A stretch of 64,000 bases of DNA from Shinella curvata (GTDB taxonomy: Bacteria; Pseudomonadota; Alphaproteobacteria; Rhizobiales; Rhizobiaceae): assembly GCF_022899935.1 (NCBI RefSeq), contig NZ_JALJCJ010000002.1, forward strand, positions 744,001 to 808,000, read 5' to 3'. Of this stretch, positions 7,330 to 17,091 are shown one piece after another (position 1 is the stretch's first letter; every line of letters begins with the position of its first letter). Below the pieces are notes generated by a model. That model was given only the letters and a program-made list of their open reading frames with translations. It was not told where the DNA came from and ran no database searches. Made by a program: the position numbers and the translations under genes.

Positions 7330-8718
7330 TCAGGTTACGCGCACATAGCTCGTCATGCCCGTCTTCTGGTGTTCGATGATGTGGCAATGGAACACCCAGT
7401 CGCCCGGATTGTCGGCGACCAGCGCCAGCTGCACCTTCTCGTCCGGCAGAATGAGATAGGTATCGGAAAAATGCGGGCGGATCGTCTGCTTGTTCGAATT
7501 CATCGGCCGGAAGGCGAGGCCGTGCAGGTGCAGCGGGTGGACCTGCGGCGTCGGGTTCTCGACATTGAAGATATAGGTCCGGCCCGCCTTCATCTCGGCG
7601 AGCGGCGCGGTCGGGTCGCCGGTATCGTCGGCCCACGGCACCTTGTTGATGGCCCAGAAATTGTAGCCGAGCGATCCGCAGATGCCGTCCTTCGGCCGTT
7701 CCTCGGCGGAAGCGCTGAGGATGAAGGGCAGTTGCGTGGCGGCGGACAGGTCGGGCTCGGAGAGCGGATTTGCGGCCAGCGCCGGCAGGTCGCCGATATC
7801 GCGCTTCAGCGAGCTGCCGACGGCGCGGAAGGTGGCAAGCGTCGCTGGCTTGGTGCCGCGCAGGTCCATGAGCGCAGCGACGCCGCCTTCCGTGTCCGGC
7901 ATGCGCAGAACGAGGTCGAGCCGCTGGCCGGGGCCGATCATCAGGTGATCGAGCGCAAAACGTTCGGCAGCCGGGTTGCCGTCGAAAGCGATCACCTGTG
8001 CCTCCGCTCCGTCGAGGTTCAGCGCAAGGATGCGGGTGACGTCGGTGGCGGCAAGACGCAGGCGCACCAGTCCGCCGGCGGGCGCATCATATTGCGGCGA
8101 CCGTCGCCAATTGGCGGTGCGCACGGTGCCGAATGTGCCGGCGCGGGCGGCATCGCGCGGCTTGAACTGGGCAATGAACTGCCCGTCGCCGCCGAGCCGC
8201 CAGTCACGCAGGTTCAGCACGATCTCCGCGTCGAAGACGGGGTCGGCGGGATCCTCCACCACGATGAGGCCGGTGAGGCCGCGGCCGATCTGCTCCAGCG
8301 TGTTGCAATGGGGGTGATACCAGAAGGTGCCGGCATCGGGCGGCGTGAAGCCATAGTTGAACCCGTCGCCGCCATAGACATAGGGCTGCGTCAGAAAGGG
8401 CACGCCGTCCATCCGGTTGTCGATGCGCAGGCCATGCCAGTGGATGGTGGTGGGTTCGTCGAGCCTGTTGTCGAGCCTGAGCGCAAAGGGTTTTCCGCGC
8501 TGCATGCGCAGCACCGGCGGTATTTCGCCGTCGCCATAGGTCATGATGCCCCTGGTGGGGCCTTTGTCGGTAATCAGCGCCTCGGAGTTCCGCGCCACGA
8601 GCGTCGTCTTGGCCTCGGCCTTCGCCGAGAAGCCGCCGAAGCGTCCCGCGAGACTGACGCCGCCGGCATAGGCTCCGGCGACGAGGGCGCCCTTCATCAG
8701 TGTGCGGCGTGTCAGCAT
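7330..8718 (-). CDS. Tat-exported multicopper oxidase (CueO/FtsP-like)
   Basis: A 462-residue periplasmic oxidase. The N-terminus is a twin-arginine signal (LTRRTLMKG, then a hydrophobic stretch). The copper sites are present: HWHG at 93-96, WYHPHCN at 133-139, HPLHLHG near residue 410, and HCHIIEHQKTGM at 444-455, which holds the type 1 Cys and an axial Met. These families couple oxidation of Cu(I) or organic substrates to reduction of O2. No extended Met-rich segment of the kind seen in CueO is evident, so a copper-tolerance role is only one option. GGAGGA lies 6 bases before the ATG. Confidence 0.88.
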   Translation of the reverse strand: MLTRRTLMKGALVAGAYAGGVSLAGRFGGFSAKAEAKTTLVARNSEALITDKGPTRGIMTYGDGEIPPVLRMQRGKPFALRLDNRLDEPTTIHWHGLRIDNRMDGVPFLTQPYVYGGDGFNYGFTPPDAGTFWYHPHCNTLEQIGRGLTGLIVVEDPADPVFDAEIVLNLRDWRLGGDGQFIAQFKPRDAARAGTFGTVRTANWRRSPQYDAPAGGLVRLRLAATDVTRILALNLDGAEAQVIAFDGNPAAERFALDHLMIGPGQRLDLVLRMPDTEGGVAALMDLRGTKPATLATFRAVGSSLKRDIGDLPALAANPLSEPDLSAATQLPFILSASAEERPKDGICGSLGYNFWAINKVPWADDTGDPTAPLAEMKAGRTYIFNVENPTPQVHPLHLHGLAFRPMNSNKQTIRPHFSDTYLILPDEKVQLALVADNPGDWVFHCHIIEHQKTGMTSYVRVT

Positions 8719-8802
8719 GGCAAATCCTCCGGTGCGTCACCCGCTTCTAAACCTGAGGGTCAAACTCAGCAATGAGCGCGACAGGACCAGATTGCCGCAG
8801 GC

Positions 8803-10044
8803 TCACGGGTGGCCGTTGCGGTCCTTGTCGGAGGCGGCAAGCTTGTTGAAGAAGAAGGAGGTGCGCAGAAGGTTGCGGAAGCGGCTGCGCCGTTCGCCCG
8901 TCGGCACGGCCGGCCGGGCGCTCATGCGCAGTCCCGTATAGGCCATGAAGGTGACGAGGATGACGGCAGTATAGAGAAAGAGCGCCTGCGGTCCGAAGAA
9001 CTGCAAGAGCACAGAGGCGAAGAGCGGGCCGATGATCGCGCCGCAGGACCAGAAGAACAGCATGCCGGCCGAAACCAGCGCGTGTTCGCCTTCGCCGGCA
9101 TGGTCGTTGGCATGCGCGGAACACAGCGAATAGAGCGGCATGGCGAAAGCGCCGAAGATGAAGATGCCGACGAGGTTGCGCCACTCGTCGCCTCCCGCGA
9201 AGAAGGCGAGATAGAGCGCAGCACAGGCCGAGCCGAGCGTTGCGACGAGGATGATCAGGCGCCGGTCGAGCCGGTCGGAATAGATGCCGAGCGGGTATTG
9301 CAACACCACGCCGCCGACGATGCCGGCACTCATGAAGTTCGCGATGGCCGTTACCGAAAGCCCGATGTCATGCGCATAGATCGGCCCCAGATTGCGGAAG
9401 GCGGCGTTGGTCAGCCCGACGACGATGCAGCCGACCGTGGCGAGCGGCGAGATGTTCCAGAGCTTCTTCACATCGAAGCGGATCGCTTCGGGAACAGTCG
9501 GGCTGGAGCGGTCGGCAAGCGAGATCGGCACCAGAGACAGCGACAGCGCCATGGCGACGATGGCGAAGAGTTCGAAGCCGCCAATGCCGATGCCGGGAAT
9601 GAGATATTGCGCGGCCGTCACCGAGCCGAGATCGACGAGGCGGTAGACCGAGAGCGTGCGCGCCCGGTTGGCATTGGTCACGGAGGCGTTGAGCCAGCTT
9701 TCGACGGTGGCGAAGAGGCTGGCAAAACAGATGCCGGCGACGATGCGCATGACGAACCACATCAGCGGATCGATGAGCAGCACCATGGCAATCGCCGATG
9801 CCGAGGCGATGGCCGCCATGGCAGAGAACGTCCTGATATGCCCGATCGCCCGCAGCACGCGTGTCACATAGATGCAGCCGATGGCAAAGCCGATGCTGTA
9901 GCCCGCTCCGACGAAGCCGATGACCGACGTCGAAAACCCCTCCTGCGAAGCGCGCAGCGCAATGAACGTGCCCTGAAGGCCGTTGCCGCCGATGAGAATG
10001 CCTGCGGTGAGGAGAAGGGGAATCAGGGGGCGAATCGTGGACAT
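8803..10044 (-). CDS. MFS transporter (YcaD-like)
   Basis: A 413-residue inner-membrane protein with about 12 hydrophobic helices. It resembles the small YcaD-type branch of the major facilitator superfamily, including the early GFVGAGYSIGFAIGC segment and the RIVAGICFASLFATVESWLN segment. The substrate is not predictable. It lies upstream of the multicopper oxidase on the same strand with an 84-bp gap, so the two may or may not be cotranscribed. Confidence 0.8.
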   Translation of the reverse strand: MSTIRPLIPLLLTAGILIGGNGLQGTFIALRASQEGFSTSVIGFVGAGYSIGFAIGCIYVTRVLRAIGHIRTFSAMAAIASASAIAMVLLIDPLMWFVMRIVAGICFASLFATVESWLNASVTNANRARTLSVYRLVDLGSVTAAQYLIPGIGIGGFELFAIVAMALSLSLVPISLADRSSPTVPEAIRFDVKKLWNISPLATVGCIVVGLTNAAFRNLGPIYAHDIGLSVTAIANFMSAGIVGGVVLQYPLGIYSDRLDRRLIILVATLGSACAALYLAFFAGGDEWRNLVGIFIFGAFAMPLYSLCSAHANDHAGEGEHALVSAGMLFFWSCGAIIGPLFASVLLQFFGPQALFLYTAVILVTFMAYTGLRMSARPAVPTGERRSRFRNLLRTSFFFNKLAASDKDRNGHP

Positions 10045-10134
10045 GTGGCCACTATGGCGGAGGATTTGGCGAATGGGAGAGGGAATTGGGAAAGTTTTGG
10101 GACTCCGCGCGCCTTGGCATCATCGTTTGTGATG

Positions 10135-10701
10135 TCAGTCCAGCGGCGGCTTTTCCGGTGTCCAGGTACATTCGGTGGTGGCCGTGGTCGCTTTGCTCCC
10201 ATCCACGTCCTGCGCGGTAAGCGAGACCGTCATCGCGCAGCCGCCTACGCATGTTTGGCCAACCGTTCGCGTATCGCTTTCCTGGCGGGCAAATATCAGG
10301 TTGGTAGTCGAGAGCGGGCCGAGGTGGCGAGGCTGTCCGGGTTGAAAAAGCATCGGTTCATCGACCTCGATTTCATTCACGGATACGAGCCGCATTTCGC
10401 GCCACTCGAGAACCCGATCTTTTTCGGCGTTCACGACCGAGACGGCGATGCCCTCGGGCCAGCAGCCGGCAGCAGCGATTTTGAATGAGACGCTGGTTTT
10501 AACGGTGTCCGTCGTGCTCGTTGCATATTGCCAGAGGGAAACGAAGACGAGGGCGGCGGCAATGAATTGTGAAGCACGAAGGAAATACCGCATGCGCGTG
10601 TTCAATTCCGTGCCGCAACTTCCGCAGCGCTTTGCTCCTGCATTGATAGGAGATTTGCACTCGGGGCAGTGGAAGGCGGCGGTGGCGTTTGTATCGGTCA
10701 T
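10135..10701 (-). CDS. Zinc-ribbon membrane protein of unknown function
   Basis: A 188-residue protein. Cys12-x2-Cys15 and Cys26-x2-Cys29 form an N-terminal zinc ribbon (CPEC and CGSC). One transmembrane helix follows at about residues 39-60, then a probably extracytoplasmic domain of about 120 residues with four more Cys (around AAGCWPEG, TCVGGC and ECTW). The ATG at 10701 is preferred to the TTG at 10704. I do not recognise the C-terminal domain. A ribbon plus one helix suggests a membrane-anchored sensor or assembly protein, but that is inference. Confidence 0.65.
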   Translation of the reverse strand: MTDTNATAAFHCPECKSPINAGAKRCGSCGTELNTRMRYFLRASQFIAAALVFVSLWQYATSTTDTVKTSVSFKIAAAGCWPEGIAVSVVNAEKDRVLEWREMRLVSVNEIEVDEPMLFQPGQPRHLGPLSTTNLIFARQESDTRTVGQTCVGGCAMTVSLTAQDVDGSKATTATTECTWTPEKPPLD

Positions 10702-11295
10702 CAAGGTTCGCCTACGGGGATGTTTCGGAAGAAGAGCGTGCTCTATAAGTGCTCAGCGGAGAGCGAATTCTTAATGTGTGCGGCAGATTTCTAGCCACAT
10801 TTTCCCCGCCCTCCAAACCCATGCCTACAATCCTCAAATCCTGCCGCGGATACACCGGAGCGCGTTGCCGGCGAGGCGGGATCGGTGCCCTGGGGTTCCG
10901 GCGGTTACGCACGCCGGGGTTTCGGGGCGCGGCAGAAAATGGTTTCCCTCACGGGCTCACCTGTCGTGATACCCCGTGGTGTGCCTGTGCGGCACAGAGG
11001 ACATGACCGGCGATGGCCGGATGCGGCGGCGCGAATGCCGCCTGCGTCGGACCTTTCGCATTGCCCGGCTTAGGCCGGTGTGCAGTGGCCCTGGAAAAGG
11101 CGCCGGTTCGCGTAGAGAAACCGCAGTTGCCGCGACAAGACACCGAACGGGGCGCCGGAAGGCGTCATATACACAATTCATCCGAGGCACCTTGTGGCGC
11201 CCCGTCCGAACCCGATCCGTCGGGACAGAAAGAGGCCAACCCACGGATGCCCGGAGCATTGCGTGGCTTTGCGCGCTGGCGAAAGGAGAACGCGT
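10702..11295. other. 594-bp region without a convincing gene
   Basis: Several overlapping high-GC frames are open here, but none has a ribosome-binding site, family resemblance or plausible composition. It must contain the promoter of the zinc-ribbon gene at its left end. No tRNA, riboswitch or strong repeat is visible. Confidence 0.4.
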
Positions 11296-11637
11296 ATGGA
11301 TGTCATGCCACCCAGCCATGCCCAACCCCCGCGGGACGGACTTGCCGAACGTGCGATGCGGCAGGCCGCGACGATCCTCAGTGAACTGACGGCATGCCGC
11401 CGGCGAGCCTGCCGGCGCAACGGCTGTTGCGGCTCGCTGGTCGAAAACGGGCGCGGAGTGGTGCCTTCGGGCGCGGCGCGCGAATTTTCGCACCTCCCGC
11501 CCTGTATCGTCGGCATCGATGCCGAACTCGCCAGCGTTTTCGTCGAGCAATCCCGCATCCTGCTGGCGTTTCTCGATAAACATCCCTGTTACGAACTGCA
11601 TCCGGCGCGTCTGCGGCGCGCGCACGGCAAGCAATAG
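11296..11637 (+). CDS. Small conserved-type protein with clustered cysteines
   Basis: A 113-residue protein with a strong GAAAGGAGAA ribosome-binding site at 11281-11290, which fixes the ATG at 11296. A Cys/Arg cluster ([14 protein letters not shown], about residues 33-46) resembles a CRR-x-x-CRR-x-x-C pattern I associate with small rhizobial proteins of unknown function. The C-terminal half is a plausible helix ([16 protein letters not shown]). There is no signal peptide or membrane segment. The Cys cluster could bind a metal. It lies upstream of aspS on the same strand. Confidence 0.55.
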   Translation: MDVMPPSHAQPPRDGLAERAMRQAATILSELTACRRRACRRNGCCGSLVENGRGVVPSGAAREFSHLPPCIVGIDAELASVFVEQSRILLAFLDKHPCYELHPARLRRAHGKQ

Positions 11638-11691
11638 CTGGAGGCGCGGGGGCAAGATCGGCGGCTCGCCGTCTTCAAAACCCGCCAAGCC

Positions 11692-11697
11692 TTGACA
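11692..11697 (+). promoter_or_regulatory. Possible -35 element upstream of aspS
   Basis: A perfect TTGACA hexamer lies about 95 bases before the aspS start, but no good -10 hexamer follows at the normal spacing. Low confidence. Confidence 0.25.
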
Positions 11698-11792
11698 AAC
11701 GGGCCTCATCATGCGCTTTTCCGCCCGATTTTTCCTGGGTAAACGCGCCGGATTCTTCCCGCGTGGTCCCTCACGCATTTCAGGATACAACG

Positions 11793-13580
11793 ATGCACCG
11801 TTACCGCAGCCACACCTGCGCCGCCCTCCGCAAGGCCGATGTCGGCCAGACCGTTCGTCTTTCGGGCTGGGTTCACCGCGTCCGCGACCATGGCGGCGTG
11901 CTCTTCATCGACCTGCGCGACCATTACGGCATCACCCAGGTCGTCGCCGATCCGGACAGCCCGGCCTTCAAGAAGGCCGAGACGGTGCGCGGTGAATGGG
12001 TCATCCGCATCGACGGCCTCGTCAAGGCGCGCACGGAAGACACCGTCAACAAGGGCATGCCGACCGGCGAGATCGAGCTCTATGCGCAGGAGATCGAAGT
12101 GCTCTCCGCCGCCAAGGAGCTGCCGCTGCCGGTCTTCGGCGAGCCGGAATACCCGGAAGACGTGCGCCTGAAGTACCGCTTCATCGACCTGCGCCGCGAA
12201 ACACTGCACAAGAACATCGTGCGCCGCACGCAGATCATCTCCTCCATGCGCAAGGGCATGGGCGAGGCCGGTTTTGCCGAATACACCACGCCGATCCTGA
12301 CGGCCTCCTCGCCGGAAGGCGCGCGCGACTTCCTCGTGCCGTCGCGTATCCACGAGGGCAAGTTCTTCGCGCTGCCGCAGGCCCCGCAGCAGTACAAGCA
12401 GCTCTTGATGGTCGCCGGCTTCGACCGCTACTTCCAGATCGCGCCGTGCTTCCGCGACGAAGACCCGCGCGCCGACCGCCTGCCGGGCGAGTTCTACCAG
12501 CTCGACGTCGAGATGAGCTTCGTCACCCAGGAAGACGTCTGGGAAACGATGGAGCCGATGATGACGGCCGTCTTCGAAGAGTTCGCCGAAGGCAAGCCGG
12601 TCACGAAGCAGTGGCCGCGCATTCCCTATGACGAAGCCATCCGCAAATATGGTTCCGACAAGCCCGACCTGCGCAACCCGATCGTCATGCAGGCCGTGAC
12701 CGATCATTTCGCCGGCTCCGGCTTCAAGGTCTTCGCGAACATGATCGCGTCGAACCCGAAGGTTCAGGTCTGGGCGATCCCGGCCAAGACCGGCGGCTCG
12801 CGCGCCTTCTGCGATCGCATGAACGCCTGGGCGCAGTCCACCGGCCAGCCCGGCCTCGGCTACATCTTCTGGCGCAAGGAAGGCGACAAGCTCGAGGGCG
12901 CAGGCCCGCTCGCCAAGAACATCGGCGAGGAGCGCACGGAAGCCATCCGCCAGCAGCTCGGCCTTGAAGACGGCGACGCCTGCTTCTTCGTCGCCGGCGA
13001 CCCGGCCAAGTTCTACAAGTTCGCCGGTGAAGCCCGCACCCGCGCCGGCGAAGAACTGAACCTCGTCGATCGCGACCGCTTCGAAATGTGCTGGATCGTC
13101 GACTTCCCGTTCTACGAATACAACGAGGAAGAAAAGAAGATCGACTTCGCGCACAACCCGTTCTCCATGCCGCAGGGCGGCCTGGAAGCCTTCGACAGCA
13201 AGGATCCGCTGGAGCTGAAGGCCTACCAGTACGACGCGGTCTGCAACGGCTTCGAAATCGCCTCGGGCTCGATCCGTAACCAGTCGCCGGAGCTGATGGT
13301 CAAGGCCTTCGAAAAGGTGGGCTTGAGCCAGCAGGACGTGGAAGAGCGCTTCGGCGGCCTCTACCGCGCGTTCCAGTACGGCGCCCCCCCGCACGGCGGC
13401 TGCGCCTTCGGTATCGACCGCGTGGTGATGCTGCTCGTCGGTGCCAAGAACCTGCGCGAAATCTCGCTGTTCCCGATGAACCAGCAGGCGCAGGATCTCT
13501 TGATGAACGCCCCGTCGCCGGCATCGCCGACGCAGCTTCGGGAACTGGCGCTGCGCGTCGTTCCGTCCAAGAAGGACTAA
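11793..13580 (+). CDS. aspS: Aspartyl-tRNA synthetase
   Basis: A 595-residue class IIb synthetase of the long bacterial type that charges tRNA-Asp in the cytoplasm. An OB-fold anticodon-binding domain is at the N-terminus ([19 protein letters not shown]). Class II motif 2 is at [15 protein letters not shown], the bacterial GAD insert comes in the middle, and motif 3 is at [11 protein letters not shown] near the C-terminus. Many alphaproteobacteria lack AsnRS and use a non-discriminating AspRS with GatCAB; this cannot be decided from the window. CAGGA lies 7 bases before the ATG. Confidence 0.97.
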   Translation: MHRYRSHTCAALRKADVGQTVRLSGWVHRVRDHGGVLFIDLRDHYGITQVVADPDSPAFKKAETVRGEWVIRIDGLVKARTEDTVNKGMPTGEIELYAQEIEVLSAAKELPLPVFGEPEYPEDVRLKYRFIDLRRETLHKNIVRRTQIISSMRKGMGEAGFAEYTTPILTASSPEGARDFLVPSRIHEGKFFALPQAPQQYKQLLMVAGFDRYFQIAPCFRDEDPRADRLPGEFYQLDVEMSFVTQEDVWETMEPMMTAVFEEFAEGKPVTKQWPRIPYDEAIRKYGSDKPDLRNPIVMQAVTDHFAGSGFKVFANMIASNPKVQVWAIPAKTGGSRAFCDRMNAWAQSTGQPGLGYIFWRKEGDKLEGAGPLAKNIGEERTEAIRQQLGLEDGDACFFVAGDPAKFYKFAGEARTRAGEELNLVDRDRFEMCWIVDFPFYEYNEEEKKIDFAHNPFSMPQGGLEAFDSKDPLELKAYQYDAVCNGFEIASGSIRNQSPELMVKAFEKVGLSQQDVEERFGGLYRAFQYGAPPHGGCAFGIDRVVMLLVGAKNLREISLFPMNQQAQDLLMNAPSPASPTQLRELALRVVPSKKD

Positions 13581-13589
13581 GATTTCGGG

Positions 13590-13620
13590 AGGCGAGGGCC
13601 GTGTTGCGGCTCTCGCCTTC
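13590..13620 (+). terminator. Hairpin after aspS
   Basis: AGGCGAGGGCCG (13590-13601) pairs with CGGCTCTCGCCT (13607-13618) with one G-T wobble and loop TGTTG. There is no real T-run, so termination is likely but not certain. Confidence 0.5.
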
Positions 13621-13674
13621 GGAACCCTGGGCCGACAGGCCCGTTCTCCCCGCGTCAATCAGAGGAGAACGACT

Positions 13675-13998
13675 ATGCGTAAGACACTTGTTTCGGCCGC
13701 AGCCGTGGCCCTTCTGGCCCTGAGCGGCTCGGCCTTTGCCCAGGATACCGTCATCATCCAGGATCCGGTGACCACCCAGTCGACTGTCGTCGTGCCGGGA
13801 GAAGTCCGCACCTATGTGCTGGAGCAGCAGGTCCCGTCCGTCGCCTATGATGGTGATGTCGTGGTGGGAACCGTTGTTCCCGATACGGTTGAAATCCACA
13901 CGATCGACGGCCATGCCGACTATGCCTATTCCGTCGTCAACGATCAGCGGGTGATCGTCAATCCGCAGACCCGCACCATCGTGCAGGTCGTGGAGTAA
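13675..13998 (+). CDS. Exported DUF1236-type protein
   Basis: A 107-residue protein with a clear Sec signal (MRKTLVSAAAVALLALSGSAFA). The mature part is rich in Val and Thr and resembles the DUF1236 pattern (VVVPGEVRTYVLEQQ). Such small periplasmic or outer-surface proteins are common in rhizobia and have no known role. AGAGGAGAA lies about 7 bases before the ATG. It is flanked by hairpins on both sides and is probably monocistronic. Confidence 0.72.
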   Translation: MRKTLVSAAAVALLALSGSAFAQDTVIIQDPVTTQSTVVVPGEVRTYVLEQQVPSVAYDGDVVVGTVVPDTVEIHTIDGHADYAYSVVNDQRVIVNPQTRTIVQVVE

Positions 13999-14013
13999 CA
14001 TCCCGAACAGACG

Positions 14014-14044
14014 GAGCTCGGCGTTCGCGCCGGGCTCTTTCTTT
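14014..14044 (+). terminator. Intrinsic terminator with TTCG loop
   Basis: GAGCTCGGCG (14014-14023) and CGCCGGGCTC (14028-14037) form a stem capped by TTCG and followed by TTTCTTT. Confidence 0.75.
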
Positions 14045-14179
14045 GCGGCAGGCGGAAAGACGCCACAATGCCGCGAATTCGCCGCCAGTCGAGCCCAATT
14101 CCGTGCATAATCGGTCGAAATGCACTCCTAGCGTGAACAGACGCCCGCAAGAGGCGATTCACGACTGGAGGGACTTTTC

Positions 14180-15613
14180 ATGACCGATATGCAAGCCGAC
14201 GATCCGGCACCTGCGACATCCTCTCGCCCCTTTCCCTATCCCGAGCCGCGCGGCAACCTGACGACCTTCCTGCGTTCGCCCGGTGTCAAGTTCATCATGA
14301 TCGGCGTCATCTCCGTGGCGCTGCTCGTTCCTTTGCTGCTCGTCTGGGGCCTCACAGAAGAGCGTGCCCAGCGCGCGGCGGATGTCTCGCGCCGTATCGC
14401 CAACGGCTGGGGCGGTGACCAGGCGATCAACGGCCCCTATATCGCCGTGCCCTTCGAGGTGCAGCGCAGCCGCGAGGTGGATGGCCGAACCGTTGTCGAG
14501 CAGACGACCGAATGGGCGCTCGTCATGCCGGAGGTGTTGGATGTCACGGCCGACCTCAAGGCGGAAGAGCGGAAGCTCTCGATCTACACATTGCCGGTCT
14601 ACAACGGTGCGCTGACGCTGAAGGGCCGTTTCGGCAGCAATATCCTGCAGGACCTCGCGCAATTCTCCGGCACGCCGCAACTCGACCGGGCCATCCTCGT
14701 GCTCAACATCAACGACATCACCGGCATCCGCTCCGATGCGGGCGTGAAGATCGACAACGGTGCCGTCAGGCCCTTCGATCCCGGCATGCGGCAGATCTCC
14801 GCGATGAGCGTGGTCGGTGCGGATGGTTACGCCACGCCGCAATCGAGCGCCGGCGTGCATCGTCCGATCGAACGAGCGCTGATTGACAGCGGCTTTGCCT
14901 TCGAGATTGCGCTGTCGCTTAACGGCTCGCGCAGCTTCGCCGTGGCACCCGCCGGCCAGACGACGAGTTTCGCCGCCAAGGCCAACTGGCCGCATCCCGG
15001 CTTCGAGGGCCTCTTCCTGCCGGAGGAGAAGGCCATCACGGCCAAGGATTTCTCCGCCAAGTGGACGATCCCCTATCTCGCCCGCGGTATCGACCGTGTC
15101 GCCTCTGGCCCAACGCTGCCGTTGTCCGGAAGCATGATGAGCATCAACCTCGTGGAACCCGTGCAGTTCTATCAGGTGGTGTCACGGACGCTGAAATACT
15201 CGATCGGCTTCATCTCGCTCGTCTTCCTCGCCGTCTTCGTGGTGGAGTTGAAGGGCGGGCGCATGGTGCACTGGATCCAGTATGTGCTGACGGGGCTTGC
15301 GCTGATCGTCTTCTACGTGCTGCTGCTGGCGCTCGCCGAACATACCGGCTTCACCATCGCCTATATCGTGGCGGCGTTCGCAACGACCCTGCTCATCGCC
15401 GCCTATCTCGGCAGCGCCACCGGCAGCCGAAAGAACGGCCTGTCGCTCGGCGCCGTGCTCATCTCGGCCTACGGCGTCATGTATCTGGTGCTCAGGGAAG
15501 ACGAATATGCGCTGCTCGCCGGCGCGCTGATCTCCTTCGTGACCATCGCCGCCACCATGTATGCGACACGCCGCGTGGAATGGTCGGCACCGGCACCGCA
15601 GGCGGTGCGTTGA
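14180..15613 (+). CDS. creD: Inner-membrane protein CreD
   Basis: A 477-residue CreD family protein. One N-terminal transmembrane helix (residues about 35-57) is followed by a large periplasmic domain and four to six C-terminal helices (from about residue 340). Typical CreD segments are visible (NGPYIAVPFE, ARGIDRV...PLSGSMMSINLVEPV, SLVFLAVFVVELKGGR). CreD is linked to the CreBC regulon and envelope stability in gamma-proteobacteria; no creBC genes are nearby, so the function here is open. GGAGGGA precedes the ATG. Confidence 0.88.
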   Translation: MTDMQADDPAPATSSRPFPYPEPRGNLTTFLRSPGVKFIMIGVISVALLVPLLLVWGLTEERAQRAADVSRRIANGWGGDQAINGPYIAVPFEVQRSREVDGRTVVEQTTEWALVMPEVLDVTADLKAEERKLSIYTLPVYNGALTLKGRFGSNILQDLAQFSGTPQLDRAILVLNINDITGIRSDAGVKIDNGAVRPFDPGMRQISAMSVVGADGYATPQSSAGVHRPIERALIDSGFAFEIALSLNGSRSFAVAPAGQTTSFAAKANWPHPGFEGLFLPEEKAITAKDFSAKWTIPYLARGIDRVASGPTLPLSGSMMSINLVEPVQFYQVVSRTLKYSIGFISLVFLAVFVVELKGGRMVHWIQYVLTGLALIVFYVLLLALAEHTGFTIAYIVAAFATTLLIAAYLGSATGSRKNGLSLGAVLISAYGVMYLVLREDEYALLAGALISFVTIAATMYATRRVEWSAPAPQAVR

Positions 15614-15630
15614 GATCACTTGGAAACAAG

Positions 15631-15658
15631 AAGGCCCGGAGCGATCGCTCCGGGCCTT
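15631..15658. terminator. Bidirectional terminator
   Basis: A perfect 28-base palindrome, AAGGCCCGGAGC pairing with GCTCCGGGCCTT around GATC. It lies between the convergent creD and the exported-protein gene. Confidence 0.8.
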
Positions 15659-15684
15659 CCTTTGTTGCGATGCGCCTGAACGGC

Positions 15685-16881
15685 TTACATCTCTTCGTTG
15701 GCCGTGACGGTGACGCCGAGGACCTGCGGAATGGTCTGCGGTGCGCCCATGGCGGCACCCATGATCATCGGGAACGGCACCGGCTCCTTCGGCTGGGCGC
15801 TGATCGTCAGGCTCTTGGGGTCGTCAAGGAAGGTGTTGGCGGCGGCCGAGATCTGGTTCTGCAGATCAGGCATGTTGAGCTGCGCGATCATGACCGGGAT
15901 CAGGCCCTTCAGCGACTGCGCCATCTGGTCGCCTGTGACACCCTGTTCGCTGCCTGCGAAGTCGAGCAGCTTCTTGGTGATCGAGGCGTCCTCGAAGGTG
16001 ATCGAAGCGCTGTTGAAGGTCAGCTGCTGCACGAGGCCCATCATGGACATGCCCAGCGCCGCATTTGCCTCTTCCTTGTTCGGGTTGGATTCGGAGGCCT
16101 TGATGGCTTCCTGGATCCCCTTCAGGAAATCGAGCGTGTAGCCGGAGAACTCCAGTGCCAGGTTGAGGCGGCCGACATCCTTGAAGTCAAAGGAATATTC
16201 GTCGACGGCGAGCTTGCCGCTTGCCAGTTCCCAGCTGCCGGACATGGCGACCTTGCCTTCGAGCGAGGTCATGCCGAGCTTGGCGAGCGTGTCCTTGGCC
16301 TTCGGATCCTCGACGGTCGTCAGGTCAGCCTTGAGGTCCGACAGGGTGGCGTCGAATTCGAGGCCGGCATCGCCGTCCATGCGCGTGATGTTGGCTTCCA
16401 TGCCGGACATGGAAAACACTTCCTTGCCCTTGGCGGAGACATTGACCGGACCGGTGGTGGCCGATTCGTACATCACCAGCGATTCGAGCGTGCCGGGTGT
16501 CACGGTGCCGGGAATGGAAACACCATTGATCGCGATGTCCTTGGCCGTGACGGTCGATTCGGCTTCGGTGACGTTGACGTCCTGGAAGCCGACGGTCTCG
16601 ACCGTGTAGCCGCCGTCGCCGTCTTCCTCGACGCCTTCCATGGTGACGGTGCCGAGCTTGATCGGCGCTTCGGCCCCGGCGGCCTTCAGTTCCGTGCCTT
16701 CAAGGGTGACGGTCGAACCGTCGACGGCAATGTTCGAAGAGCTGATCGTAACGCCGGACGTTGCATAGGTGGCGTTGAGCTTTGCCAGCAGGTCCGCGCC
16801 GTCGAGCGCGAAGGCGGGGCTTGCCAGGGAGGCGAGCGCGGCGCCGGCGAGGAGGGTGCGGAAATGGGAGGTGCGCATCAT
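15685..16881 (-). CDS. Large exported protein of unknown function
   Basis: A 398-residue protein with a Sec signal (MMRTSHFRTLLAGAALASLASPAFALDG). The mature part is made of alternating beta strands with repeated short glycine/valine/threonine segments (for example VTLEGTELKAAG, VTAKDIAINGVSI), which suggests a long beta-structure in the periplasm. I cannot assign a family with confidence. The codon at 16878 is an alternative start. It is divergent from parC, with a 210-bp shared promoter region. Confidence 0.7.
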   Translation of the reverse strand: MMRTSHFRTLLAGAALASLASPAFALDGADLLAKLNATYATSGVTISSSNIAVDGSTVTLEGTELKAAGAEAPIKLGTVTMEGVEEDGDGGYTVETVGFQDVNVTEAESTVTAKDIAINGVSIPGTVTPGTLESLVMYESATTGPVNVSAKGKEVFSMSGMEANITRMDGDAGLEFDATLSDLKADLTTVEDPKAKDTLAKLGMTSLEGKVAMSGSWELASGKLAVDEYSFDFKDVGRLNLALEFSGYTLDFLKGIQEAIKASESNPNKEEANAALGMSMMGLVQQLTFNSASITFEDASITKKLLDFAGSEQGVTGDQMAQSLKGLIPVMIAQLNMPDLQNQISAAANTFLDDPKSLTISAQPKEPVPFPMIMGAAMGAPQTIPQVLGVTVTANEEM

Positions 16882-17091
16882 GAATTGGCTCTCTTTCTGG
16901 ATTTTTGGACGGCTGCCTTGCCGTTACCGCTCATAGACGGGCGGCGCGGCGACTATATTCGGGCCGGCGCAACTTTCTATAGAATTCTACGGCTATGGCC
17001 GCATATTCGTGACAGGCTTTACAAACCGCTATCCACAGCTGGATCGCCCGGATTCCTTGCCGCGAATCGGCTGGCGGGCTAGTCAAGAGCC

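Noticed and set aside
10957-11790. 277-codon minus-strand frame
   Set aside because: No ribosome-binding site and improbable composition; it covers the small plus-strand gene at 11296, which has a strong start.
11709-13658. 649-codon minus-strand frame opposite aspS
   Set aside because: Pure antisense shadow of aspS, with no ribosome-binding site or family resemblance.
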